Assembly: GCA_017654935.2 (NCBI GenBank)
Contig: CM065697.1
Location: 44,781,904 to 44,845,903 of the forward strand
Length of the DNA: 64,000 bases
Origin: Phymorhynchus buccinoides
Taxonomy: Eukaryota; Mollusca; Gastropoda; Neogastropoda; Raphitomidae
Direction of reading: 5' to 3'
Part shown: positions 37,891-52,882 of the stretch, piece after piece
How the letters are laid out: every line of letters starts with the position of its first letter
Position numbering within the stretch: the first letter of the stretch is position 1
Position numbers and translations under genes: made by a program
Notes under the pieces: generated by a model
What the model saw: only the letters and a program-made list of their open reading frames with translations
Database searches by the model: none
What the model was told of the DNA's origin: nothing

Positions 37891-39627
37891 ATATATATAC
37901 AAAAACAACCTCCTCCCGTTTTTACAAAGGTTATCGCCAGGACAAACACCTAGGTAACCATTCTCTTAACTTGTAGTCTGAGTATGTCTACGCTATTAGT
38001 GACAGAAAGAGGGACTGGCACTCAAAAATTGAAACATCAACAACAAAGCTAACAATGAGTGTTGGGGTACTTCTTTCCTTTCTGAACAGGATTTCACTAG
38101 TTCCAAAGCTAAAACATACATCACCGTTGAATTACGTCATTTTAAACAGCACTTTTTGGAAAAAATTACTTGCGTCACACTATAACGTCATTTTCTTCTG
38201 TTGGCAGAAAAGTTATCACAAATTGAGTAAAAACTCTTTTTGGTACAAATAGAGCAATGTCGGTCTCACAAATCGCATGACATTCAATTTTGCACCAAAA
38301 AAGTGTTATGACAAGTTATTATGTGAAAAAGTATTTAGATGTCTTAATATGAGTTATACCTGTCAAAAAGTTTTCTTGACATGCTAAATACAAGTGCCAC
38401 AGACAAACCCACTTTATATGTCATCTGTTACGCTGTTTTACTCACCATAACATCCAAAAAAATATAACTCGCTACCATGGTGGAAGAGGACAATAGGTGT
38501 TATAAGGTTAAGTGTTATTACAATTGTTAAAATTCAACTGTTTTTGAGTTGTTTGTCTTTCTACAAAATATGACTTGAAATATTGAACAGACTCATTGCC
38601 AGATTAGTATCATGGGATGCTGCTTCATGTTGTCCAGTAACAAGGTCACTTTGACCTTGACCTTTGACCTTTAATGTCAATTTGTTTCTTTTCAAAAGTT
38701 TTGATCCACTGTACAGAATTACAGAATTACTTACAACTCTAAACGGGGATAAAGTACCTGGAGTTGATTTATTTCCTTGAATGACTTTTACCTAGGTGAC
38801 CTTGACCTTTGACCTTGAAATGTTTCACTCCTTGGTTGGTCATACCTGTCACATCTTCACAGTCACATTTTTAAAAATTGACAAGTTGGTTTATTGGCTT
38901 ACGCGATACAGGTTGTAATCAGTGAATGGCGATATTTTAATAACCTTGACCTTGAAATTAATTTTGATCTTCGAAATTCCATTTTCTTATGTTAGCCGTA
39001 TCTCTTACATTGTCGTAGTTAAAGATCAAAATCTTGTCAAGTTGGTTCATTAGGAAAATATGGTAGACGCCGATGTACTGGTGACTTTTAATAACCTTGA
39101 TTTTGACATGTCATGTTAAATAGGGCGAAGTGTTTCAAATAAACTAAGACATTATATTCTATGTGACAACATGACCGAGTACTGTAAAGTACCTTGTATA
39201 AGCCCATGTTCGTGTAAATGCCCATCTCCCACTTTGGAGCAATATTGTGCATGGGGTATGTAGGCCCTACATTGTAAACGCCCACCCCCAACTTTGGAGC
39301 AATATTCGTGAATAGGGGTCCTTACCGATGGTAAGAAAGGCAAAAACGGGAAAAAATACAATTAACCGAGAAAGGAATGGCAAAAATCCCACTTATCTTT
39401 GAGACAGAAATGGCCACATCCCACTTATCTTTGAGACAGTTATTAGTGTTTGTGGTTTTGTTTTTAATAACAATTTTTATATGTTGAAGGCTCAAAGTTC
39501 GGCAGCCTAACTTTACATGCAAAAGTTGAAGTAGGTCTACAGAGAGTTGGTCTTCTACAATTAACCGTATGTGGGACCACGGGCTGTTCTATTTACCTCC
39601 CACTGGAATGTAAATTTCATGTAAACG

Positions 39628-39676
39628 CCCCCCCCCCCCCCCCCCCACCTTAACGATGATGGGGGGGGGGGGGGGG
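39628..39676. repeat. C19 / G16 hairpin (right arm)
   Basis: Mirror of 10571-10617 with different run lengths and a 14-base spacer. Confidence 0.95.
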
Positions 39677-39849
39677 ACTCACCTGGCGGAATCTGTTAAT
39701 GACCCTAACAGTCATCTACACCCCAACTCCCAAGTCACTGCCTCGAGCAGTTTGGGAGGAGATAGAGATCTATAGAAGGGTTAACGTCATGCAAAATATA
39801 ATGTGGATATTTTTCTTTTTCAAAGATTGTTTTAAAGGACACATAGCTT

Positions 39850-40400
39850 TCATATACAGTACACCCCGCTTATAGTAAATTCAGGGGAGCAAGGATTTTC
39901 CTTTACTATAACAGGTTTTTCTTATAAACGATGTTCGGATATAGTAAAGTTTTGATGATATTTGTTATCTTATCCGAGGACGTTTTTCAAAGTCAAAGCT
40001 AACGTAAAATACTGAATACAAACCCATCCCACCCCTTCCTCATATGGTTTGAGGTCAAAAAATGTGATTGGGTTTATACATGGTATATTTCCCTGTGCAC
40101 AAAACAAAACTACCTGTAAAAGCATATAGTGTACAACCTCTAACTTCCAGAATGGCCTTTGAATCTATTCATGCATGCACACGCACGTGCATGCGTGCAC
40201 ACACACACCCACACACTGTGACAGGACAGTTTGCCTGCGGACATTTCACCTACGGACACTTCGCCTATGGACATTATGCCTAAGGTCACCATGCTCACCG
40301 GACATTTTGCCTACTGGACATTATGCCTACAGACATTATGCCTAATAATAGATTATCATGCCTGCAATAAATTATCGCATCTTCATGATGCTATATATAT
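39850..40400. mobile_element. CAG-ended repeat with GGCATAATGTC units (right arm)
   Basis: Mirror of 9860-10392. Starts TACAGTACACCCCGC at about 39855. The third copy lies at 50265-50877. Confidence 0.6.
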
Positions 40401-40434
40401 TTTTTTTCCCGATTCATTTTTTTCCACTAAGTAA

Positions 40435-40680
40435 TGAGAGTGTGGGCTCAATTGTCGACTTAGCTCGCCTTTTCCTCTGTGTGAGGGCGCTGCAGTAAAA
40501 CAGATACAAATTTAATTGCAGCCAATGACCGGACAGTTCTCAATTGTATGTAATGAATTGCAAATGAAGATTGTGGGCGGAAATGGTCGACTTAGTTCAC
40601 CGTTTCTGCCATGCAAGGGCGCTGCGGTAGAGCGGGTACAAACCTAGTAGCAGCCAATGTAATGTTAGTTTGTCATAATG
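40435..40680. repeat. 134-bp two-copy repeat (right arm)
   Basis: Mirror of 9590-9830, marked by GTCGACTTAG and GAGGGCGCTGC / AAGGGCGCTGC. Confidence 0.65.
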
Positions 40681-40859
40681 AGTTTCATGAACGAAATTCG
40701 TCGCGAATAGTCACGTGTTTCGAGCCCAAGCTATCAACTGTATCGCCTGTTCTATCGCAGCACCATCGCGCAGTGTAATCAACAAAATTTTGTTGAACAA
40801 AATGTATGCACGATCTCTCTTTTATCTACAGTTTAAATAATAAAGTTCACTTTAAACAA

Positions 40860-40911
40860 GAAGTTGTAAAAACAGAGAAAGAAATAGAAAGAGAGGGAGG
40901 GAGAGAGAGAG

Positions 40912-40972
<61 letters not shown>

Positions 40973-40973
40973 N

Positions 40974-41043
<70 letters not shown>

Positions 41044-41448
41044 GACATATACATTGATGACGTATTTACAAAGGTCATGAAGAGGACACATTTTTTATTG
41101 TAACTAAGGAGGAACCACAAATTACTTTACTATAGAATTTTTTAAAACTTATACCCAGTTGCTACTATGGGTGGGTGGAGGGAGTGGTGAGACTGTGACG
41201 CATGCATTGGTGACGTATTTACAAAGGTCGAAAAGAGGACAATTTTTTTTAAATTCTAACCGAGGAGCCAGTCCTGTGGGGAACCAAAAGTGACTTTACT
41301 ATAGCAGGTTTTTTATTATAACCGAGTTGCTACTATCCGAGGACTATTTAGTAATAAAACAGTAGACCTTTGGCCGGGAACCAGTGCTTTCCTTTACTGT
41401 AACCGAAATTGCTTATAACCGAGTTTACTATAAACGGGGAGTACTGTA
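40860..41448. mobile_element. (GA)n tract plus pogo-like MITE (right arm)
   Basis: GA microsatellite 40876-41039 with an ambiguous base at 40973, then the MITE 41040-41448 ending GGGGAGTACTG followed by TA. Mirror of 8793-9390. Confidence 0.7.
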
Positions 41449-41497
41449 TGTCACTATTTTCCAAAGACCCATTCCACTCTTGTATGTACATATCTAT

Positions 41498-41860
<363 letters not shown>

Positions 41861-42141
41861 CATAGAAAGGACCCGCCCTTCTCTTCACATAGAGTACCAA
41901 GGGGACAATGAATGTCCCGTTCTTTCATCGAGCAGTCGCCAAGAACTTTGTGAACTTTGTGAACTGGACACAGAGAAACCACATTGTGTTCATTATGACA
42001 ATATACCCTATGTGATCATTTTGACAATTGAATGCTATTGTACTATTGTATTCCTGCATGCCATTGTTAACTCAACGGAATTGAAATACATCATCGTAGA
42101 AATTATTTGTTATTAACTGAGTCGCCATTGTTACATTATTT

Positions 42142-42590
42142 TCTTGGTCCAGTTGTTTGTTACAGTTATTTGCTACATTCTTGGTCCAGTTGTTTGTTAC
42201 ATTAGTTTCTTGGTCCAGTTGTTTGTTACAGTCTTGGTCCAGTTGTTTGTTACAGTCTTGGTCCAGTTGTTTGTTACAGTCTTGGTCCAGTTGTTTGTTA
42301 CAGTCTTGGTCCAGTTGTTTGCTACATTCTTGGTCCAGTTGTTTGTTACATTAGTTTCTTGGTCCAGTTGTTTGTTACAGTCTTGGTCCACTTGTTTGCT
42401 ACAGTCTTGGTCCAGTTGTTTGTTACAGTCTTGGTCCAGTTGTTTGTTACAGTCTTGGTCCAGTTGTTTGCTACAGTCTTGGTCCAGTTGTTTGTTACAG
42501 TCTTGGTCCAGTTGTTTGTTACAGTCTTGGTCCAGTTGTTTGCTACAGTCTTGGTTCAGTTGTTTGCTACAGTCTTGGTCCAGTTGTTTG
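42142..42590. repeat. 24-bp minisatellite, about 18-19 units (right arm)
   Basis: Unit CTTGGTCCAGTTGTTTG plus CTACAGT or TTACAGT. About eight units fewer than the left arm. Open frames on both strands are artefacts of the 24-base period. Confidence 0.95.
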
Positions 42591-42819
42591 TGTCGCTTCC
42601 AGAAATGTCTACAGAAATGTCTGCTTCCAGTATGATCAAGTCCTAACTCTAAGAAAGGATTGTGAATGCGCAAGGCCATACATTTTGCCATCAGTTGTAA
42701 CTGGAATAATGACGTCATATTAGTTTTACTTTCGTGACGTTAATTTTGTTATCTTCTGAATATTCTTCTAGGCCAGTGGAAACAGCATGTGTCAGTAGAA
42801 ACATTCTACATTTGTTAGT

Positions 42820-43690
42820 ATACAGCAAAACTCGGTTATAAGAAAATCGAAGGGAGATAACAATTTTGTTTTCTTATATCCGAATTTTGGATATAAGAAA
42901 ACATTTAGAATTTTGTTTCTTATAACAGAGTTGAATGGGAAAAAAAGGGAAAAAATAAAAGAGAAAAGGAGAAAAAAATAAAGTAAAGGACAAACAGAAA
43001 CATAAAACGAAGAGAAAATGCTTTTACCTAATTTGGTGCATGAAAAAAGGAAACAAGGAAAAAGAAAGGAGGAAAAAAGAACAGAACAGAAAATAAAAAA
43101 CAAAAATAAAGGCAAAGTGGTGTGAGTTGCATGATGAGCGAGCAAGATATTGGCGAGCAGATGAATGATTGGGTGTGGTGTGAGAGTAACATATTTGTTC
43201 AAATGTAAATTTATGTTTTATTTTTTTAATTAATATTTTAATTTGGATGTATTTAACTTATTTTACACGTGGAAGACAATTTTCCACTTAAGTTTGAACA
43301 ATGCCAATGGACAATAAAGAAACTTGCGTATGACTCATGTTTTACATCATAAAATCAAAATACAGCAAAACTCGGTTATAAGAAAATCGAAGGGAGATGG
43401 TTTTGCTTCTTACTGCATTTTTTTTCCCGAGTTTTCTTATATCTGAAACTCGGATATAGGAAAACGTTTTGATTTTTGTTTCCTTATAACCATTTTTTCC
43501 TAATTTGGTGCATGTTTACATCATAAAATCAAAATAGTCTACTAAGAAGAAGATTTAAAGGTGCCTACAGTACAACCACTCAACTAACAAGCTTTTCTCC
43601 TTTTTCTTTTTACTGTTATCAAATGCATACCTCTTCACCTTTCTTGTACTGAACTATTACCATTTACTGTCCACCCATGCAGCTTTTCAT
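42820..43690. mobile_element. CAGCAAAAC-ended MITE pair (right arm)
   Basis: TACAGCAAAACTCGG occurs at about 42822 and again at about 43360, each followed by TTATAAGAAAATCG. The pair frames A/T-rich sequence that is also inverted at 49440-50260. Non-coding. Mirror of 6000-7030. Confidence 0.6.
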
Positions 43691-43717
43691 CAATCGTGTA
43701 GTGCTTATTCTTATCCC

Positions 43718-43863
43718 TCAAAAATATGTATTTTTGTATGAGTGGCTCCCATGGCATCTGGAATTGCAGACAAGCTTCACTTTAAAACATTTGCACCGTT
43801 TTGTCTGGCATTTGCTGAACCCAGAACAATTACATCTCACAAAGCCTTGCCCACCAGATGCTG
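43718..43863 (-). pseudogene. CXC-like cysteine motif, right arm copy
   Basis: On the minus strand the minisatellite frame LATTSAPHEP/LATISAPHEP continues into CNCSGFSKCQTKRCKCF and CNSRCH, then stops at 43718. Identical pattern to the left arm, but here the adjacent minisatellite contains a short deletion (about 43922-43930) that changes the repeat frame upstream. Only one copy of the block is present. Confidence 0.4.
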
Positions 43864-45455
43864 ACAAGGGCTCATGGGGAGCTGAGATAGTGGCCAAGGG
43901 CTCATGGGGAGCTGAGGTAGTGGCTTTCATGGGGAGCTGAGGTAGTGGCCAAGGGCTCATGGGGAGCTGAGGTAGTGGCCAAGGGCTCATGGGGAGCTGA
44001 GGTAGTGGCCAAGGGCTCATGGGGAGCTGAGGTAGTGGCCAAGGGCTCATGGGGAGCTGAGGTAGTGGCCAAGGGCTCATGGGGAGCTGAGGTAGTGGCC
44101 AAGGGCTCATGGGGAGCTGAGGTAGTGGCCAAGGGCTCATGGGGAGCTGAGGTAGTGGCCAAGGGCTCATGGGGAGCTGAGGTAGTGGCCAAGGGCTCAT
44201 GGGGAGCTGAGGTAGTGGCCAAGGGCTCATGGGGAGCTGAGGTAGTGGCCAAGGGCTCATGGGGAGCTGAGGTAGTGGCCAAGGGCTCATGGGGAGCTGA
44301 GGTAGTGGCCAAGGGCTCATGGGGAGCTGAGATAGTGGCCAAGGGCTCATGGGGAGCTGAGGTAGTGGCCAAGGGCTCACAGGGAGCTGCGGTAGTGGTC
44401 AAGGGCTCACAGGGAGCTGAGGTAGTGGCCAAGGGCTCACAGGGAGCTGAGATAGTGGCCAAGGGCTCACATGGAGCTGAGGTAGTGGCCAAGGGCTCAT
44501 AGGGAGCTGAGGTAGTGGCCAAGGGCTCATGGGGAGCTGAGGTAGTGGCCAAGGGCTCACAGGGAGCTGAGATAATGGCCAAGGGCTCACAGGGAGCTGA
44601 GATAGTGGCCAAGTGCTCATTGGGAGAAAAGGTAGTGGCCAAGGGCTCAAAGGGAGCTGAGGGAGTGGCCAAGGGATCATAGGGAGCTGAGGTAGTGGCC
44701 TAGGGCTCATGGGGAGCTGAGGTAGTGGCCAAGGGCTCACAAGGAGCTGAGGTAGTGGCCAAGGGTTCACAGGGAGCTGAGATAGTGGCCAAGGGCTCAC
44801 AGGGAGCTGAGGTAGTGGTCAAGGGCTCACAGGGAGCTGAGGTAGTGGCCAAGGGCTCACAGGGAGCTGAGATAGTGGCCAAGGGTTCACATGGAGCTGA
44901 GGTAGTGGCCAAGGGCTCATAGGGAGCTGAGGTAGTGGCCAAGGGCTCATAGGGAGCTGAGGTAGTGGCCAAGGGCTCATGGGGAGCTGAGGTAGTGGCC
45001 AAGGGCTCACAGGGAGCTGCAATAGTGGCCAAGGGCTCACAGGGAGCTGAGATAGTGGCCAAGTGCTCATTGGGAGAAAAGGTAGTGGCCAAGGGCTCAA
45101 AGGGAGCTGAGGGAGTGGCCAAAGGATCATAGGGAGCTGAGGTAGTGGCCTAGGGCTCATGGGGAGCTGAGGTAGTGGCCAAGGGCTCACAAGGAGCTGA
45201 GGTAGTGGCCAAGGGTTCACATGGAGCTGAGGTACTGGCCAAGGGTTCCCATGGAGCTGAGGTAGTGACCAAAGGTTCACAGGGAGCTGAGGTAGTGGCC
45301 AAGGGTTTACAGGGAGCTGAGGTAGTGGTCTAGGGCTTATGGGGAGCTGAGGTAGTGGCCAAGGGTTCACGGGGAGCTGAGGTAGTGGCCAAGGGTTCAC
45401 AGGGAGCTGAGGTAGTGGCCAAGGGCTCACAGGGAGCTGAGGTAGTGGCCAAGTT
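43864..45455. repeat. 30-bp minisatellite, about 53 copies (right arm)
   Basis: Unit GGGGAGCTGAGGTAGTGGCC plus AAGGGCTCAT. A distinctive variant block (AAAGGGAGCTGAGGGAG) recurs at 44649 and 45099, 450 bases apart, against 420 in the left arm. One unit near 43921 is shortened. Confidence 0.95.
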
Positions 45456-45499
45456 CAAACCATACTTAAATGATTAGTGTTTTACTGCACTTTTCCTTA

Positions 45500-45650
45500 A
45501 TAGTTAATAATATATGAACACATTTACTTCTTTGTAGTTAATAAATGTGTTTATTGCCGTGATTCTTATGTGCACTGGCTGTAATATCTCAGTGATGAGA
45601 TAATAAAGTTAATGTGGATTTTGATTTTGATATTCAATGAAGACATTATG
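45500..45650 (+). mobile_element. LINE 3' tail fragment (right arm)
   Basis: GATGAGATAATAAAG followed by TTTTGATTTTGAT. Mirror of 4160-4265. Confidence 0.5.
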
Positions 45651-45654
45651 TTAT

Positions 45655-46068
45655 ACAGTACTCCCCGTTTATAGTAAACTCGGTTATAAGAAATTTCGGT
45701 TACAGTAAAGGAAAGCACTGGTTCCCGGCAAAAGGTCTACTGTTTTATTACTAAATAGACCTTGGATAGTAGCAACTCGGTTATAATAAAAAAAAAACTG
45801 CTATAGTAAAGTTACTTTTGGTTCCCCACAGGACTGGCTCCTCGGTTACAATTAAAAAAAAAAAATGTCCTCTTCGTGACCTTTGTAAATACGTCACCAA
45901 TGTATGCGTCAGTCTCACCACTCCCTCCACCCACCCATAATAACAACTGGGTTATAATTAAAATTTTAAAAAAAACTCCTATAGTAAAGTCATTTGTGGT
46001 TCCTCTTCGTTACAATAAAAAAACATTGTCCTCTTCCTGACCTTTGTAAATACATCATCAATGTATAT
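45655..46068. mobile_element. pogo-like MITE, CAGTACTCCCCG end (right arm)
   Basis: Begins TACAGTACTCCCCG and runs to GTATAT at the edge of FB-A; the MITE continues on the other side of FB-A from 48320 (ATATACGTCACAGTCTCAC). Confidence 0.65.
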
Positions 46069-48319
<2,251 letters not shown>

Positions 48320-48429
48320 ATATACGTCACAGTCTCACTACTCCCTCTACCCACCTTCATCAACGAAATTGAAAGGCACTCAAAAACATGACTTTTTTGT
48401 TTCTTTCCCCTCATTACTTAGTTGAAAAA

Positions 48430-48720
48430 AATGAATCCGAAAAAAATATATACAGCCGAATCCGCTTATAAGAAAACTCGCTTACAATGAAGCAAAAACA
48501 AATTTCCCTGCCAAACTTCTTCTTTCTTATCTATGATCAAAACTGGGATATAAGAAACTCGCTTATAAGAAAACTCGGTTATAAGCAAGCAAATTTGTTC
48601 TCCCATCCGCAATGGAAACTTGGATATAAGAAAATTATGTCATACAAGAGAGTTGGTTTGCAGTTCATTTTCTTATAAGCGAGTTCTATTTACTTATAAG
48701 CGAATTACCATTGACAACAT
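48430..48720. mobile_element. pogo-like MITE fragment with CTTATAAG modules (right arm)
   Basis: Mirror of 1330-1582, beginning TACAGCCGAATCCGC at about 48450. Confidence 0.5.
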
Positions 48721-50045
48721 TTTCTTAAAGACCCCCCAGATCATGAGTCAAAATCACGGGTTCCACATGTTTTCCTTCTTATAGCTGGTACAAAATCTTG
48801 TTTTGACCAGGTTTGACTCCCATACAAATGCCCCCAAATTGAAAACGAAACATTTTAAAGAGCAGCCTCAATTTGAAGTTGGGGGAATTTGCATGTGGGT
48901 CACAGCTACCCAGAGAAAAAACAAGGGATTTAATCGTGTTGGGTCAGTGTGTCTTTAAAAGTGAGTTGGACCTGAACTAAAAGGATGTTCCGAGAAAATT
49001 GAAGTTGTTCCAAAAAGGGAAAGTTTACCTCAAACCAGTTGTGTCACAGACATTCTAAACAGTACAGGCACTTGATTACAAGACTAATTGAGTTGTTTTT
49101 GTTCCTTTATTCCATACTTTCCTTCAGTATTCTGTGCAAAATAAATGTTGAGCAGAAGAAAAAAATATGAGTACTTTTGTGTTGGTGGTAGAGAGACTGT
49201 CCATCCTTACATTTTCAGCAGCAATGGCAGAGAGGAAAAGGCAATTCATTTCTTTAAGAAGATAAATACAAATAACTGAATATGTGGACCAATATCCACA
49301 TAAACAAAAGCAAACGATCGTTGAAAAGCTGCATAGGTGGACAGTAAATGGTAATAATTCAGTACAAGAAAGGTGAAGGGGTACGCATTTGATAACAGTA
49401 AAAAGACAAAAAAAGGCTTCTTAGTTAAGTTGTTGTAGGCACCTTTAACTCTTCTTCTTAGTAGACTATTTTGATTTTATGATGCAAGACATGCATCAAA
49501 TTAGGAAAAAGGATTTTCTCTTCGTTTTGTTTTTCTGTCTTTCTTTTCTTTCTTTTCTTTTTTTTTTCCCTTTTCCCCCATTCAATTTGTTTATAAGGGA
49601 AAAAACTTCAAAATGTTTTCTTATATCTGAGTTTCGGATATAAGAAAACTTGGATATGGTAATAAGCAAAACATCATCTCCCTTCGATTTTCTTATAACC
49701 GAGTTTTGCTGTATTTTGATTTTATGATGTAAAACATGAGTCATAGGTCGCAAGTTTCCTTATTGTCCATTGGCATTGTACAAACGCAAATACAATATTG
49801 TCTTCCACTGTGTAAAATAAGATATACATCCAAATTAGAATATTGATTAAAAACAAGAAACAGGAATTTACATTTAAACAAATATGTTACTCTCACACCT
49901 CACCCAATCATTCATCTGCTCTCCGCTATCTTGCTCGCTCATCATGCAACTCACACCACGTCTGCCTTCATTTTTGTTTTTAATTTTCTGTTCTGTTCTT
50001 TCTTTTTTTCCTCCTTTGTTTTGCATAGTTTTTCTTTTTTTTCAT

Positions 50046-50443
50046 GCACCAAATTATGTAAAAGCATTTTTTTCTTCGTTTTATGTTTCTGTTTGTCTTT
50101 TATTTTATTTTTTTCTCTTTTTTGCTTTTATTTGTTCCCTTTTCCCCCATTCAACTCGGTTATAAGAAAAAAAAATCAAAAGGTTTTCTTTTATCCGAGT
50201 TTTGGATATAAGAAAACAAAAAAAATATCTCCCTTCGATTTTCTTATAACCGGGTTTTGCTGTAGCATCATGAAAATGCGATATTTTATTGCAGGCATGA
50301 TAATCTATTATCAGGCATAATGTCTGTAGGCATAATGTCCAGTAGGCAAAATGTCCGGTGAGCATGGTGACCATAGGCATAATGTCCGTAGGCAAAGTGT
50401 CTGTAGGCAAAATGTCTGCAGGCAAACTGTTCGGTCACGGTGC

Positions 50444-50536
<93 letters not shown>

Positions 50537-50877
50537 CGCATGCACATGCGTGTGCATGCATGAATAGATTCAAAGGCGATTCTGGAAGTTAGAGGTTGTA
50601 CACTATATGCTTTTACAGCTAGTTTTGTTTTGGGCACAGGGAAATATACCATGTATAATCCCAATCACATTTCTGGACCTCAAATAATATGAGGAAGGGG
50701 TAGGATGGGTTTATATTTAATATTTTACGTTAGCTTTGACTTTGAAAAACGTCATCGGATAAGATAAAAAATACCATCAAAACTTTACTATATCCGAACA
50801 TCGTTTATAAGAAAAACCTGTTATAGTAAAGGAAAAGCCTTGCTCCCCTGCACTTTACTATAAGCGGGGTGTACTGT
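50046..50877. mobile_element. Third copy of arm repeats outside the palindrome
   Basis: 50046-50264 matches 6840-7030 in direct orientation (GTTTTGCTGTA end). 50265-50877 matches 9880-10392 in direct orientation, with GGCATAATGTC units, a (GT)n run at 50443-50532 and the end GGGGTGTACTG followed by TA. The two pieces are fused directly here, whereas they are about 2.9 kb apart in the arm. Confidence 0.7.
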
Positions 50878-51375
50878 AATGACGGATGAGTTTTTGCAAG
50901 AAACACGTCGAAAGCCTTTTCAAGGATCAGAACACTCACTTTGCTCTGGTTTCCTAGAAATCAACCCGTCAGAACGGCGATTCCTCCTTGGTGGAGTTGC
51001 CTGAGAGAGAAGCCATTGTTGACACTCGAGTGGTTGAAGCTTTTTCTTCTTTGTAGTGCAGTAAAATAAAAGTTGGGGAGCTGTCTCCTTTGTTGTGAGC
51101 GAAACTTCTTTTGGTAAACTAAATAAAAAGGCTTCTATTGTGGAAATTTCGTGATTTGGTTTAAACGACTCAGGCGGCCATTAAAAAAGAGAATGCACAT
51201 GCCTTCTCTTTCACTGACAGAATCTGACTTCAAGCACCTCCGCCAAGGAGGGGTCGCCGATTTGACGGTTTGATTTATAGGAACCCAGAGCAACGTGACT
51301 GTTGCGATCTATGTGAAGGGTGTTTTCCTGGTGATCTCGACGTGTTTCTTGCAAAATCTCATACGTCAGGGTGCC
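50878..51375. mobile_element. ~500-bp long-TIR (foldback) MITE
   Basis: TGACGGATGAGTTTTTGCAAG at 50880 (shown as GACGGATGAGTTTTTGC) pairs with GCAAAATCTCATACGTC at about 51352; the match continues inward through AAGAAACACGTCGA, CTCTGGTTTCC/GGAACCCAGAG and CCTCCTTGG/CCAAGGAGG, giving imperfect arms near 150 bases. No coding capacity. Confidence 0.7.
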
Positions 51376-51479
51376 CCTTTAAAAGATGATATCAAGAGTT
51401 AAATCAGGCAGTTTCCATGACAACTGCTGAATAGAGAAGTGGACAATTTCAATGTTCGTGATGCTGCCATCATTCAGTA

Positions 51480-52132
51480 ACGCAGCCTGGATCGAGCAAT
51501 TTTACATGTAAGCAGAGTAAAACATTATCGATGTAAGGGTGGCTTTGGCAAATACTTTTTACAGGTCTGTGGAATCCAGATATGAAAATGGTGGAAAAAC
51601 AATTGCTTGTCTTGAGTTATGTCCAAAGAAAAATGGGTACATTTTATGGGCCACCCAGTGTATCTTATACCGACTGCAAATAAACAAACACCACTTTACA
51701 GTCAAAATTGCTATGAAAAACTAAGAACATTTTCTCATGAAAAGCTCAATTTATTTTAGCTGCACAAGATGTTCTGCATCCAGTGAAAGTTTTGCATAAT
51801 GGTGTGTTTCTTATAAACAGAATGTTCTTATAACCCATCTTCTACTATCCGATGTTTTGCAAGTTGTTGTTGGCATACCATGGCTAAAAGACTCCAGGGA
51901 TCATCCCAACAGCGGAAGCACTGGAACACTATGGTACAAAAGCATCAGCTACGGGTGAGAACATTACGTGTGTGAGCGGTTTTGATTACCCCGCTACGTG
52001 GGCAGCCACACTCCGTGTTTGGGGAATGTTTTGTAACTAATAACAAACCACTTGGGGCAGGACATTCAACTTTGCTTAATTTCAAGAGCGGAGTTTCTTA
52101 AAATCAGCTTTCTACAAAGCGGAGTGTACTGT
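51480..52132. mobile_element. CAG-ended non-autonomous DNA element, partial
   Basis: Ends GCGGAGTGTACTG followed by TA at 52132, a pogo-like CAG terminus related to but different from the one at 10392. The opposite end is not clear; it may lie at GTAAGGGTGGC near 51535 or further left. The 61-codon frame at 51539-51724 has no recognised domain. Confidence 0.4.
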
Positions 52133-52207
52133 AGAATGGGGTGGGCCAATGTCAACTAATAATTTAGAGAAAGAAAGGGGTACCAACTTGAATAACTTGA
52201 ACAACAC

Positions 52208-52252
52208 ACACACACACACACACACACCACCACCACCACCACCACCACCACC
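52208..52252. repeat. (CA)n/(CAC)n microsatellite
   Basis: CA run followed by eight to nine CAC/ACC triplets. Confidence 0.95.
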
Positions 52253-52528
52253 AAAATGTGCACCTGAATGTAGAAAGACAGCAAGTGCCAAACATAACAA
52301 AAGCCAAAGGGAAGTGTATGAGGGACTCAAAACACGGGCATGGCTTGAGAGAGAAGTGAAGAACACGTGATACTCACAATTACCGCGCTTGTTACATGAG
52401 CCACGAGCAGTCACTGAGCACAGAGGTGTCATCAACAGCACCAGTATTAGCATTGACCCGATTGCCATCCTGTAGCGCGTCTCTGAAATAGCAACGGTGT
52501 TCTGGGATTAGTGGTGAGTGTGTATATA

Positions 52529-52536
<8 letters not shown>

Positions 52537-52594
<58 letters not shown>
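52537..52594. repeat. (GT)n microsatellite at LINE insertion edge
   Basis: Pure GT run that directly abuts the TCAAG tail of the LINE, so it is either the insertion target or a tract that grew from the tail. Confidence 0.95.
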
Positions 52595-52596
<2 letters not shown>

Positions 52597-52769
52597 AAGT
52601 CAAGTCAAGTCAAGTCAAAATTTTATTTTCAGATGGACATCGAATAAGCATTACATTATGCTTTTTTACATCAAGCCATCCATAACAAAACAGAAATCAA
52701 ATAATAAACAAGCAGAACATGAAAATGCACAAACTACACACACAAACATGTACATGCACGCACGGACGC

Positions 52770-52817
<48 letters not shown>

Positions 52818-52831
52818 GCACACACGCGCAC

Positions 52832-52882
<51 letters not shown>

